From Fibrobacter sp. UWR3 (lineage in GTDB: Bacteria; Fibrobacterota; Fibrobacteria; Fibrobacterales; Fibrobacteraceae), in contig NZ_FRCW01000003.1 in assembly GCF_900143055.1 (NCBI RefSeq), positions 354,375 to 418,374 of the forward strand: 64,000 bases of DNA. The letters are read 5' to 3'. Positions 9,519-16,763 of this stretch are shown here, one piece after another. Made by a program: the position numbers and the translations under genes. Positions within the stretch are counted from its first letter, which is position 1, and the number at the start of each line of letters is the position of its first letter. The notes beneath the pieces are model-generated. The model saw only the letters and a program-made list of their open reading frames with translations, ran no database searches and was not told where the DNA came from.

Positions 9519-10430
9519 CTATTCGAGGATAATCTTCTGGGCGAACTTGACGTTCCTGCCTGCAACGCGGAGCATGTACACGCCCGCATCAAGGCCGGTG
9601 AGGTCCAGCGTGCTGCCCACGGTCGCGCTCTTCACCACCTGGCCCTGCAGGTTAATCACTTCGGCCTTGGCAGAAGAGATGCCCGAGAACGAGACGGTGC
9701 GGCCAGAGAGCATGGCCTTGGCAGAACCGGCAGCGGCGATAGCCTTGATGCCGGAGCAGCAAGAGCACATGCCGTTAGAACCGACCTTCTGGATGAGGAA
9801 GTCGCCAGAGGTACCGGCGGTGCCTTCGAACTTCAGCTTGATGGCCGCAGTCTTGGCGAGGACGGTAGCCTGGTCAACAATCGTGCCCCAGCCGGTGCCC
9901 TGCTTGAACTTGCTCCACGGGAAGTCGGAAACAGTTATAGTGGCAGCCTTGGCAACGGTAGCCTTGTAGTTGTTGTATTTAGTCACGGTAGCTTCGTCTT
10001 CAACACCGAGTTCGATGCCGAAACCAATCGTAGACTGGTACGCAAGGCAGATGCCTCCCCAAGCGGTAATGTCAACACCTTCCTGGCCTTCGCTCCAGAT
10101 GTTGAAGCCGATACCGGCATACGGATAGTCGTAGCCAGCGCCGAGGGTGACGGTGGCCTTGATGCCGCCGTAGGCTTCGACGAGCGGGCCGTAGAAGTTG
10201 TCGTAAGCGTTGGGTTCGACGTCGGCCGGGAACGTAAAGGCAGAAGAACCGCCATCGTTCGCGTCGTTGTAATCGTACCAGTAGCCGGACGTTTCTTCGT
10301 CGGAACCGGTTTCGACCTTACCTTCGGTATCGGTGGTGCCGTCCCAGAGGAAGGTCGGAGAGACTGCGCCCTGAGCAAAAGCCATAGCGGCAGCGCCAGC
10401 AACGGCTGCAAATGTTTTTACCTTGTTCAT
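9519..10430 (-). CDS. Secreted protein with type IX-like sorting domain, tandem copy 1
   Basis: 303 aa from ATG 10430, chosen because a strong AAGGAGG lies 6 nt upstream. Signal peptide about 1-20 (ending AMAFAQ). The body (about 21-230) is a beta-rich domain with FLWDGTTDTEG, YWYDYND and PYAGIGFNIW segments, suggestive of a CBM/CIA30-like jelly-roll binding module. The last 75 residues (AEVINLQGQVVKSA, AGVYMLRVAG) match the Bacteroidetes/Fibrobacter type IX C-terminal sorting domain. It lies directly downstream of a nearly identical paralogue and differs mainly around CSCCSG (about 220). Probably exported and attached to or released at the surface; a carbohydrate ligand is inferred only. Confidence 0.82.
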   Translation of the reverse strand: MNKVKTFAAVAGAAAMAFAQGAVSPTFLWDGTTDTEGKVETGSDEETSGYWYDYNDANDGGSSAFTFPADVEPNAYDNFYGPLVEAYGGIKATVTLGAGYDYPYAGIGFNIWSEGQEGVDITAWGGICLAYQSTIGFGIELGVEDEATVTKYNNYKATVAKAATITVSDFPWSKFKQGTGWGTIVDQATVLAKTAAIKLKFEGTAGTSGDFLIQKVGSNGMCSCCSGIKAIAAAGSAKAMLSGRTVSFSGISSAKAEVINLQGQVVKSATVGSTLDLTGLDAGVYMLRVAGRNVKFAQKIILE

Positions 10431-10637
10431 AATAACCTCCTTGTGATTACCCACGTGCTTGTACCCCTTTAATCTATACAAAAATTCTCGCACGAGTAAA
10501 AAAAATGTGCACCCCCGTAAAAAAAAGCGCACCGTTTGTGACTCCGGTCAAGCAAGGCCCTGTAAAAGAGCATACAAATTATTCCAACTTGGAATACAGA
10601 TAACTTAAAAATAATCTTTTGCAAGCATTAAAAAACA

Positions 10638-10666
10638 GGAAACCCCGGACTCGCATCCGGGGTTCC
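10638..10666 (-). terminator. Terminator of tandem copy 2
   Basis: Minus-strand stem GGAACCCCGGA with its complement, followed by TGTTTTTT. It lies between the two tandem genes, so they are separate transcription units. Confidence 0.9.
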
Positions 10667-10688
10667 CTTAGACATTCAATTCAGGAGA

Positions 10689-11603
10689 TTATTCGAGAAC
10701 GATCTTCTGAGAGAGCTTGACGTTCTTGCCAGCAACGCGGAGCATGTAGACACCGGCGTCGAGGCTAGAGAGGTCCATAGCGGAGCTGACGGTAGCAGAC
10801 TTCACAACCTGGCCCTGGAGGTTGATCACTTCAGCCTTGGCGGAAGAGATGCCAGAGAAGGAGAGGGTGCGACCAGAGAGCATGGCCTTGGCAGAACCGG
10901 CAGCGGCGATAGACTTGACGCTGATCGGACTGGTGGAGCACATGCCGTTAGAACCGACCTTCTGGATGAGGAAGTCGCCAGAGGTACCGGCAGTGCCTTC
11001 GAACTTCAGCTTGATAGCAGCAGTCTTGGCGAGGACGGTAGCCTGGTCAACAATCGTGCCCCAGCCGGTGCCCTGCTTGAACTTGCTCCACGGGAAGTCG
11101 GAAGCGGTAATGGTAGCAGCCTTAGCGACAGTGGCCTTGTAGTTGTTGTATTTAGTCACGGTAGCTTCGTCTTCAACACCGAGTTCGATGCCGAAACCGA
11201 GCGTGGACTGGTAGGAAAGGCAAATGCCGCCCCAAGCGGTAATGTCAACACCTTCCTGGCCTTCGCTCCAGATGTTGAAGCCGATACCGGCATACGGATA
11301 GTCGTAACCAGCGCCGAGGGTGATGGTGGCCTTGATGCCGCCGTAGGCTTCAACGAGCGGGCCGTAGAAGTTGTCGTAAGCGTTGGCTTCGACGTCGGCC
11401 GGGAACGTAAAGGCAGAAGCACCGCCATCGTTCGCGTCGTTGTAATCGTACCAGTAGCCGGACGTTTCTTCGTCGGAACCGGTTTCAACCTTACCTTCGG
11501 TATCGGTGGTGCCGTCCCAGAGGAAGGTAGAAGAAACTGCGCCCTGAGCGAAAGCCATAGCGGCTGCGCCAGCAACGGCTGCGAGTGTCATTTTCTTGTT
11601 CAT
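10689..11603 (-). CDS. Secreted protein with type IX-like sorting domain, tandem copy 2
   Basis: 304 aa, with the same domain plan as the gene at 9519: signal peptide (about 1-19), CBM-like beta domain, and type IX-like C-terminal domain. Nearly all substitutions between the copies are conservative; the clearest difference is CSTSPISVKS in place of CSCCSGIKA. The DNA is also nearly identical over long stretches, pointing to recent duplication or ongoing gene conversion. The upstream region carries a strong promoter-like sequence, so high expression is likely. Function is unknown; abundant secreted or adhesion protein is a guess. Confidence 0.82.
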   Translation of the reverse strand: MNKKMTLAAVAGAAAMAFAQGAVSSTFLWDGTTDTEGKVETGSDEETSGYWYDYNDANDGGASAFTFPADVEANAYDNFYGPLVEAYGGIKATITLGAGYDYPYAGIGFNIWSEGQEGVDITAWGGICLSYQSTLGFGIELGVEDEATVTKYNNYKATVAKAATITASDFPWSKFKQGTGWGTIVDQATVLAKTAAIKLKFEGTAGTSGDFLIQKVGSNGMCSTSPISVKSIAAAGSAKAMLSGRTLSFSGISSAKAEVINLQGQVVKSATVSSAMDLSSLDAGVYMLRVAGKNVKLSQKIVLE

Positions 11604-11660
11604 AGTATCTCTCTCTTTTTTTTTTGTGAACGCCCCCCGAAGGGAGCAAGGTTTAACGCA

Positions 11661-11688
11661 AATATATCTTTTTTTTTTGAATGTGCAA
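11661..11688 (-). promoter_or_regulatory. Putative promoter of tandem copy 2
   Basis: TTGCAC (11688-11683), a 16-nt spacer containing a long A-tract, then TATATT (11666-11661) followed by TGCG. Same form as the promoters at 3994 and 51813. Confidence 0.6.
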
Positions 11689-11978
11689 GAACAAAAATCA
11701 AAAAATAAGCATTTTCCGAAAATGAGTTCATTTCGTCACACTTTTGCCCACAATCGTAGAAAATAGGAACTAACTACCCCGAACCGGCATACGCGGTCCG
11801 GCTTTGGTGCGACCTGCGTCACTGTAAAAAGAATTTTACTAGTAATTGCGGTTCTATTAAATATTTTTAAGGCGGGAAACGGGTGTAGTGTTTAGGACAC
11901 GAAAGTAAACAAGGAAAACGACATTTTACATCAGAAATAAAGACATATAATTTATTTTTGATGCAAAAGGAGTCTTTT
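11689..11978. other. Divergent intergenic region upstream of the GH5 gene
   Basis: No gene is seen. Most is AT-rich. A GC-rich island at about 11771-11824 contains two CCGG words that can pair as a hairpin and does not match a riboswitch I can name. TATAAT at 11945-11950 is the likely -10 of the GH5 gene, about 30 nt before its start codon; no strong -35 is visible. Confidence 0.45.
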
Positions 11979-14195
11979 ATGACGATGTTCAGTAAAACTG
12001 TCAAGGCGATTGCAGCAGGCGCTATCCTCCTCGGGGCGGTAGAAGCCAACGCAGCAGCCGCAAACGCAAAACCCCTCCGCATAGGTCCCGTGCAGGTGCA
12101 TGGCGTCCTGGGAACCAGCGGCAACAAAATCGTCGGCCAGAAGAGCGGCAAAGAAGCCATGCTCCGCGGCATGAGCATGTTCTGGTCCGATGCTACCGGC
12201 ATCCAGTACTACAACAAGGAAGTCATCAAGTGGGCCGTCAACAATCTGAAAATCGACGTGTTCCGCTACGCCATGGGTGTCCAGTACTACGATAGCGATG
12301 GCGGCACAAGCAACAAGCTTGATGACAACTATTCCTACATGAAGGCAGGGGACACGCAGAAGAGCAAGATCGACCAAATGGTCGAAGCCGCTATCGAGAA
12401 CGACATCTATATCATCATCGACTGGCACAGCCACCGCGCCGACAGCGAAAAAAGCCAGGCCGCTTCGTTCTTTAAGGAAATGGCCCAAAAATACAATAAC
12501 GTCCCGAACATCATCTGGGAAGTGTTCAACGAGCCTGTCAACCAAGGCTCAGGCGCTATCGCAAGCTATGCGAACGACGTCATCAGCGGCATCCGTGGCA
12601 CAGGCAACAACAACCTCGCCCTCGTAGGTACCCCGAACTGGTCCCAGATGCCAAATGGGTCCTGCGGTACCGTAAACCAAAAGAACGTCGGCTACGTGTT
12701 CCACTTCTACGCAGGCACGCACTCCGTGGGTCAATTCAGCGGCAACATCAATAGCTGCAGGAGCAACAACGCCGTGTTCATTACCGAATGGGGTACCACA
12801 ACCGCCGACGGTAAGAGCGATGCCAATACAAGTGCATCTTCCGAATGGACCAACTTCATGGAGCAGAACAAGATTAGCAACTGCAACTGGAGCTTGCGCC
12901 AGAAGGTGACCACGATCGGTAACGCATCCGATGAAGGTTCCGCCATGTTCGCCGGCGACAAGGCCCTAATTACGCAGGCAGCCCTCTCCGCTGCAAGCTA
13001 CACCAATTCCGGCACCTTCGTGAAGAACTACCTCACCAAGAACGCTACCGACTGGGCTAGCCAATTCGCAGCGACACTCAAGAGTGGCAGCTGCTCCTTC
13101 ACTGCAACCACCGTCAAGGAAACTGCGGGCAGCATCGCAAGCTCGCTGAAGTCGGGCTGCACCTATACTTCTAGCAACGAAGCCGTCGTAACGAACGCCG
13201 GTGCGATTGTCGGTCCGGGCTTTGTCATCATGACCGGCAATGACGGTTCCCAGTCGGTCGTCACCGTGACCGAAGAACCCAAACAGACCATCGCCGGCTT
13301 CGAAGACTTCAACTGCTACATCAGCGGCTCCTGCACCAAGAGCCACACCATGGATGACATGGATGGCGACGGCAAGCAGGAAGTCGTCGTGAACGCCACC
13401 GGCAAGACCGACCAGGGCGCCACCTACACCCTCAAGTCCCTGAACGAAAGCATCGTGAAGGTCAACAAGGCCACCTGCACCGGCAAGAAGTGCTACGGCA
13501 GCCTCAAGAACTCACAGGTGAACATGTTCGAATTCACGGGCACCATCGGTGAAGCCAAGATCGTGGCTACGGCACCCGCCGTCACGGGCTACATCGCCAT
13601 GAACGACACCATTACCATTCAGTTCACCAAGACCGGCGACAAGGTCGGCGGCGACTTCAAGAACATGAAGGTCGCGAAGGGCTCCACCACGGCAGTTACC
13701 TTCCCCACCGAAACCACCTACGGCAAGGCCCCCATCACCTACACCTTCGACGGCCAGGCTGCCTCGCCCTACATTGAATATATCCCCGGCGCCCCGGGCT
13801 ACCTCATCGCGGGTAACGAAGACGCCATCGTGACGGTGACGGCAACCGCTCCCGAAACCGCAGAACGCGCCGCAACCGACCTCTCGATTACCATCATCGT
13901 GGGCGACAGCGCCACTGCGGCAAGCAAGGGCAACGTGCCTATACCGTTCGTCGCGAAGGCTGCGGGCAAATTCTCCGCGCAGTTCGTCAACGGCGGCATG
14001 GTCCTGAAGGCGACCCGTAGCGGAAGCGCCTCCGTCGAGGTGATTACTAGCCTCGGCCAGGTGGCAAAGAGCATGCAGGTGAACCTCGCTGCGGGCCACA
14101 ACTGGATTCCGGTTGCAGGCATCAGCACGGGCAAGTACATCGTCCGCGTAAAGCAGGGAAGCAGCATCCAGAGCTTCATCCTCGAAAAGAAGTAA
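11979..14195 (+). CDS. Secreted GH5 cellulase with C-terminal type IX-like domain
   Basis: 738 aa from ATG 11979; AAAAGGAG lies 6 nt upstream, which favours it over the upstream TTG/ATG. Signal peptide about 1-26 (ending VEANA). GH5 TIM barrel about 35-330: IIDWHSH (146-152), WEVFNEP with acid/base Glu185, and VFITEWG with nucleophile Glu270. About 340-650 holds Cys-containing and repetitive beta modules of unknown role. The last 80 residues (VITSLGQVAKSM, GKYIVRVKQG) form a type IX-like sorting domain. The enzyme should cleave beta-1,4-glucan outside the cell. Monocistronic, with its own terminator. Confidence 0.93.
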   Translation: MTMFSKTVKAIAAGAILLGAVEANAAAANAKPLRIGPVQVHGVLGTSGNKIVGQKSGKEAMLRGMSMFWSDATGIQYYNKEVIKWAVNNLKIDVFRYAMGVQYYDSDGGTSNKLDDNYSYMKAGDTQKSKIDQMVEAAIENDIYIIIDWHSHRADSEKSQAASFFKEMAQKYNNVPNIIWEVFNEPVNQGSGAIASYANDVISGIRGTGNNNLALVGTPNWSQMPNGSCGTVNQKNVGYVFHFYAGTHSVGQFSGNINSCRSNNAVFITEWGTTTADGKSDANTSASSEWTNFMEQNKISNCNWSLRQKVTTIGNASDEGSAMFAGDKALITQAALSAASYTNSGTFVKNYLTKNATDWASQFAATLKSGSCSFTATTVKETAGSIASSLKSGCTYTSSNEAVVTNAGAIVGPGFVIMTGNDGSQSVVTVTEEPKQTIAGFEDFNCYISGSCTKSHTMDDMDGDGKQEVVVNATGKTDQGATYTLKSLNESIVKVNKATCTGKKCYGSLKNSQVNMFEFTGTIGEAKIVATAPAVTGYIAMNDTITIQFTKTGDKVGGDFKNMKVAKGSTTAVTFPTETTYGKAPITYTFDGQAASPYIEYIPGAPGYLIAGNEDAIVTVTATAPETAERAATDLSITIIVGDSATAASKGNVPIPFVAKAAGKFSAQFVNGGMVLKATRSGSASVEVITSLGQVAKSMQVNLAAGHNWIPVAGISTGKYIVRVKQGSSIQSFILEKK

Positions 14196-14222
14196 GCCGG
14201 ATTCCCTTACGCTAAGGCATTT

Positions 14223-14254
14223 AATCCCCGGGCAACACGCCCGGGGATTTTTTG
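14223..14254 (+). terminator. Terminator of the GH5 gene
   Basis: 11-bp stem AATCCCCGGGC with its complement, 5-nt loop, then TTTTTT, 28 nt after the stop codon. Confidence 0.95.
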
Positions 14255-14330
14255 CATATGAGAACGAGCATCTCTGTCGAATCCACATGCCCTTTTCCAT
14301 AAAATACGGGACGGGTTAATAGCCCACATA

Positions 14331-14356
14331 CGTCACTCTCGCGAAGGCGAGAGTCT
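14331..14356. repeat. REP-like palindrome, copy B
   Basis: GTCA + CTCTCGC + GAAG + GCGAGAG + TC at 14332-14355. Left boundary of the GIY-YIG element. Confidence 0.75.
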
Positions 14357-14423
14357 ATCTAGGCATTAAAAAGAATGGATAATCTTCTGGTTATTATCTC
14401 TATGATTTTATAGATTACAGCCC

Positions 14424-14732
14424 ATGAACAGAACAAATGATTTAAAGCCATTCTCAACCTATATCTTGAGCAACTACAACAAGACTGTTCTCTACATAGG
14501 TATCACAAACGATTTAAAAAGAAGAATATGCGAGCATAAATCCAAATTAGATCCCAATTCCTTTACCGCAAAATACAACGTCGATAGACTTGTCTATTTC
14601 GAGCAATTTCAATCAATAAACGATGCTATCGCCCGAGAAAAACAAATAAAACATTGGAACCGTGAATGGAAAGAAAATCTAATAAACAGAAGCAACCCTA
14701 ACTGGGATGATTTGTTCGATTATTCTTTATAA
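14424..14732 (+). CDS. Small GIY-YIG nuclease-domain protein
   Basis: 102 aa, a stand-alone GIY-YIG domain of the UPF0213/YhbQ-like or 'excinuclease ABC C subunit N-terminal-like' type. Visible are the first motif strand (TYILSNYNKTVLYIGITN; here the GIY is YIL and the YIG is intact), the basic helix DLKRRICEHK with the catalytic-type Arg, the strand RLVYFEQF, and Glu in AIAREKQIK. The domain cuts or nicks DNA in homing endonucleases and repair proteins; the role of these small proteins is unclear. The gene is markedly more AT-rich than all neighbours and uses A/T-ending codons, a sign of transfer. It is bracketed by inverted palindromes. Confidence 0.88.
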   Translation: MNRTNDLKPFSTYILSNYNKTVLYIGITNDLKRRICEHKSKLDPNSFTAKYNVDRLVYFEQFQSINDAIAREKQIKHWNREWKENLINRSNPNWDDLFDYSL

Positions 14733-14740
14733 TATTGATA

Positions 14741-14764
14741 GATGTCCGCCTACGCGGACATGAC
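14741..14764. repeat. REP-like palindrome, copy D
   Basis: Read on the minus strand: GTCA + TGTCCGC + GTAG + GCGGACA + TC. It begins 8 nt after the GIY-YIG stop codon and is inverted relative to copy B. Confidence 0.75.
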
Positions 14765-14832
14765 AAGAAACTTAGCAAGCACTATACATGCCATCACATA
14801 GGCGAAAATACCATTCCCCCATGCAAAATACA

Positions 14833-14863
14833 TAAAAAAAGAAGGCTCCCTGAAAAGGGAGCT
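14833..14863 (-). terminator. Terminator of the six-gene surface operon
   Basis: Minus-strand stem AGCTCCCT with its complement AGGGAGC(C), followed by TTCTTTTTTT, 28 nt after the stop codon of the GH18-like gene. Confidence 0.9.
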
Positions 14864-14890
14864 CTTAAACTTGCTGATAGAGAGCGAGAA

Positions 14891-15949
14891 TTACTTCTTC
14901 TTCGCGGGCTTGTAGTTCACGTCCGGGCGAAGTTCCAGGCCAATCGTCACCAGGATGGAAACGATGGGTTCGTGGTGGTCCTGCGAGAGGTCGTAAACGG
15001 CCACGCCGGCGTAGCCATTGTTCTTCACGTTCTCGGCAACTGCCTTCACGGAAGGAATGCCCATGAACACGATGGCTTCTTCCTTGCTCACGGCGATTTC
15101 GGACTGGGAGTCGGAATCGTAAGAAACCTTGTAGTCCGGAGTATCGAACTTGCCCATGAGTTCCTTGTACGGCAGGTAACCTTCGTTACCGCTACCCGTA
15201 CCGTTGTGCGAAGAACCGAAGCCTGTCGCACCGAGGAAGGACTTTCCGTAGAAGTACACGACCGGGTTCAGGAGATCCTTCTGGATGCCCGCACCGGCGG
15301 CCTTCTCGAGTGTCTCTGCAATGAACTTTCCGCCCTGGTTCGGAACGAGCGAGGAGTTGTCCTCGTTCATCTGGTCGGGCATGAACACGTTGATGTAGCT
15401 CAGCTTGTTCATCACTTCGGCGGTATAGGGTTCCATCGCCACGTAGGGGTACATGGTAGATGCCACGATAGAGCCGGAGAAGGCATCCACGAGGGCGTTC
15501 ACCATCTTGGCATACCCTTCGGCATCTTCTGCCGTGAGATTCTGCCAGTCGAGTTCCACACCCTTCGCGTTGTGGCTACCGACCCATTCCTTCACGTTCG
15601 AAACGAAGGTGGAGAGGAGTTCGTCGGAACCGGCGATAGTCTTCAGGGCGCCCTCGGCTTCCATGCCGCCCACAGAAACCACGAGGTTCACGTTGTTCGC
15701 CGCGCACATGACAGCGAGCGAATCGTAGTTGGGGGCATCGTTCTCATCGGGGAAGGCAAGCGAGCCGTCTTCACTCGGAGTAAGGGACGAATAGTGAATA
15801 TGGGTCACCGTGTTGTAGCGGATATCCTTCGGGTAGAACTGGGAATACTGGCTCCAGTACGGGAAATAGCCAATCACCTTGTCGGCTGCGGCCTGGGACA
15901 TTGCCACGCAAGCAACCGCGACTGTCGTTACAATAAGCTTGAGATTCAT
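14891..15949 (-). CDS. Exported GH18-fold chitinase-like protein lacking the catalytic Glu
   Basis: 352 aa from ATG 15949 (AGGTGGG upstream; the longer GTG version is less likely). Signal peptide about 1-21. GH18 landmarks: first strand VIGYFPYW, VVSVGGM (the SxGG strand), and the final strand YAGVAVYDLSQDH. The catalytic strand, normally DxxDxDxE, reads KGVELDWQ at 129-136: Asp to Lys129, Asp to Glu132, Asp134 kept, and the essential Glu replaced by Gln136. The MxYD strand reads FMPDQ. It should therefore not hydrolyse chitin and more likely binds a glycan, as chitinase-like lectins do. Last gene of the operon from 24536; 14 nt after the lipoprotein gene. Confidence 0.85.
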   Translation of the reverse strand: MNLKLIVTTVAVACVAMSQAAADKVIGYFPYWSQYSQFYPKDIRYNTVTHIHYSSLTPSEDGSLAFPDENDAPNYDSLAVMCAANNVNLVVSVGGMEAEGALKTIAGSDELLSTFVSNVKEWVGSHNAKGVELDWQNLTAEDAEGYAKMVNALVDAFSGSIVASTMYPYVAMEPYTAEVMNKLSYINVFMPDQMNEDNSSLVPNQGGKFIAETLEKAAGAGIQKDLLNPVVYFYGKSFLGATGFGSSHNGTGSGNEGYLPYKELMGKFDTPDYKVSYDSDSQSEIAVSKEEAIVFMGIPSVKAVAENVKNNGYAGVAVYDLSQDHHEPIVSILVTIGLELRPDVNYKPAKKK

Positions 15950-15963
15950 GATATTTCCCACCT

Positions 15964-16752
15964 TTATTCAGCTGAACTTGAACTTTCTGCGGAGGCTTCT
16001 TCGCTGCTGGAACTGTCCGTAGCAGGCTCGCCGCCCTCGCTGCTGGAGCTATCGGCAGCGGGTTCGCCACCTTCGCTCGAACTGGATTCGTCACCTGCGG
16101 CATCGGAGGATTCCGGCTTAGCGGCAGAGCTCGAGCTTTCGGGCTCGTCGACAATCGCTTCGGGACAATCATCCTCGACCGGGTCGCAATCCATGCAGTA
16201 GGTCACGCCTTCGCTTGCGCAGTACACGTGCTTGGAATAACCAATCGCGGAATTTTCGTCCTGCTGGCATTCACCCTTCTTCACGAGGTTTGCATCCGTC
16301 GTGGCGCAAGTGCGGTACGGACGGCCACCAATGACACCATAAACAACGTACTGCCTTTCGATGGCGGCCGTATCGAGCGTAAGCGTATCAAAGATGGCGG
16401 CTTCGTTGTCGACACCATAGATGTTGTACGCCCTGACAACCTTCATCTTGTTCTTGTCGGTCCAGAAGTCCGTCTTGGTAAATCCCATATAGTTCGTTGC
16501 AAGCAATTCCACCGTCGGCGTATCCGCGAGGAAGGCAGCATCGTCGTTTTCGGCACCCGAAAGGGTGTTCATGATGAGCACCTGATCCTTGAGCTGCAGG
16601 CTACGCAGATCCGGGTTCACCTTGATATACTCGGCAGCCGACCAATCCTTCGGGAAGTTTTCCTCGATCGGGTTATCCACTTCCAAGGAGGAGCAAGCCA
16701 GGAGCACCAGGGTGGCGCCGGCTGCTAAAAGAGAAATCTTCACATTCTTCAT
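15964..16752 (-). CDS. Lipoprotein with C-terminal Ser/Glu repeat tail
   Basis: 262 aa. Lipobox LLAC places the acylated Cys at residue 20. Residues 21-190 form a domain I do not recognise, with six Cys near the end (YRTCATTD, KGECQQ, YCASEGVTYCMDCDP). Residues 200-262 are repeats of SSSSEGGEPA(A/T)D. Unlike the other stalked lipoproteins of this window, the Ser-rich part is at the C-terminus, so it is a tail rather than a spacer. Operon partner of three outer-membrane barrels; probably an accessory surface component. Starts 11 nt after the upstream gene's stop. Confidence 0.75.
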   Translation of the reverse strand: MKNVKISLLAAGATLVLLACSSLEVDNPIEENFPKDWSAAEYIKVNPDLRSLQLKDQVLIMNTLSGAENDDAAFLADTPTVELLATNYMGFTKTDFWTDKNKMKVVRAYNIYGVDNEAAIFDTLTLDTAAIERQYVVYGVIGGRPYRTCATTDANLVKKGECQQDENSAIGYSKHVYCASEGVTYCMDCDPVEDDCPEAIVDEPESSSSAAKPESSDAAGDESSSSEGGEPAADSSSSEGGEPATDSSSSEEASAESSSSAE

Positions 16753-16763
16753 CTACGACCTCA

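Larger units (their letters stand above)
14331..14764. mobile_element. Candidate GIY-YIG element bounded by inverted palindromes
   Basis: A single AT-rich GIY-YIG gene is flanked by two REP-like palindromes in inverted orientation: the conserved GTCA end faces left at 14331 and right at 14764. Solo palindromes of the same family occur at 5306 and 38481, and a looser one at 36380. The arrangement recalls REPIN/RAYT systems but with a GIY-YIG nuclease in place of the Y1 transposase. Mobility is inferred, not shown. Confidence 0.45.

Noticed and set aside
11771..11824. Cyclic-di-GMP (GEMM) or cobalamin riboswitch
   Set aside because: A GCGTCACTGTAA word and GACGCA/AAAGCC words looked suggestive, but the rest of each consensus (including the B12 box) is missing.
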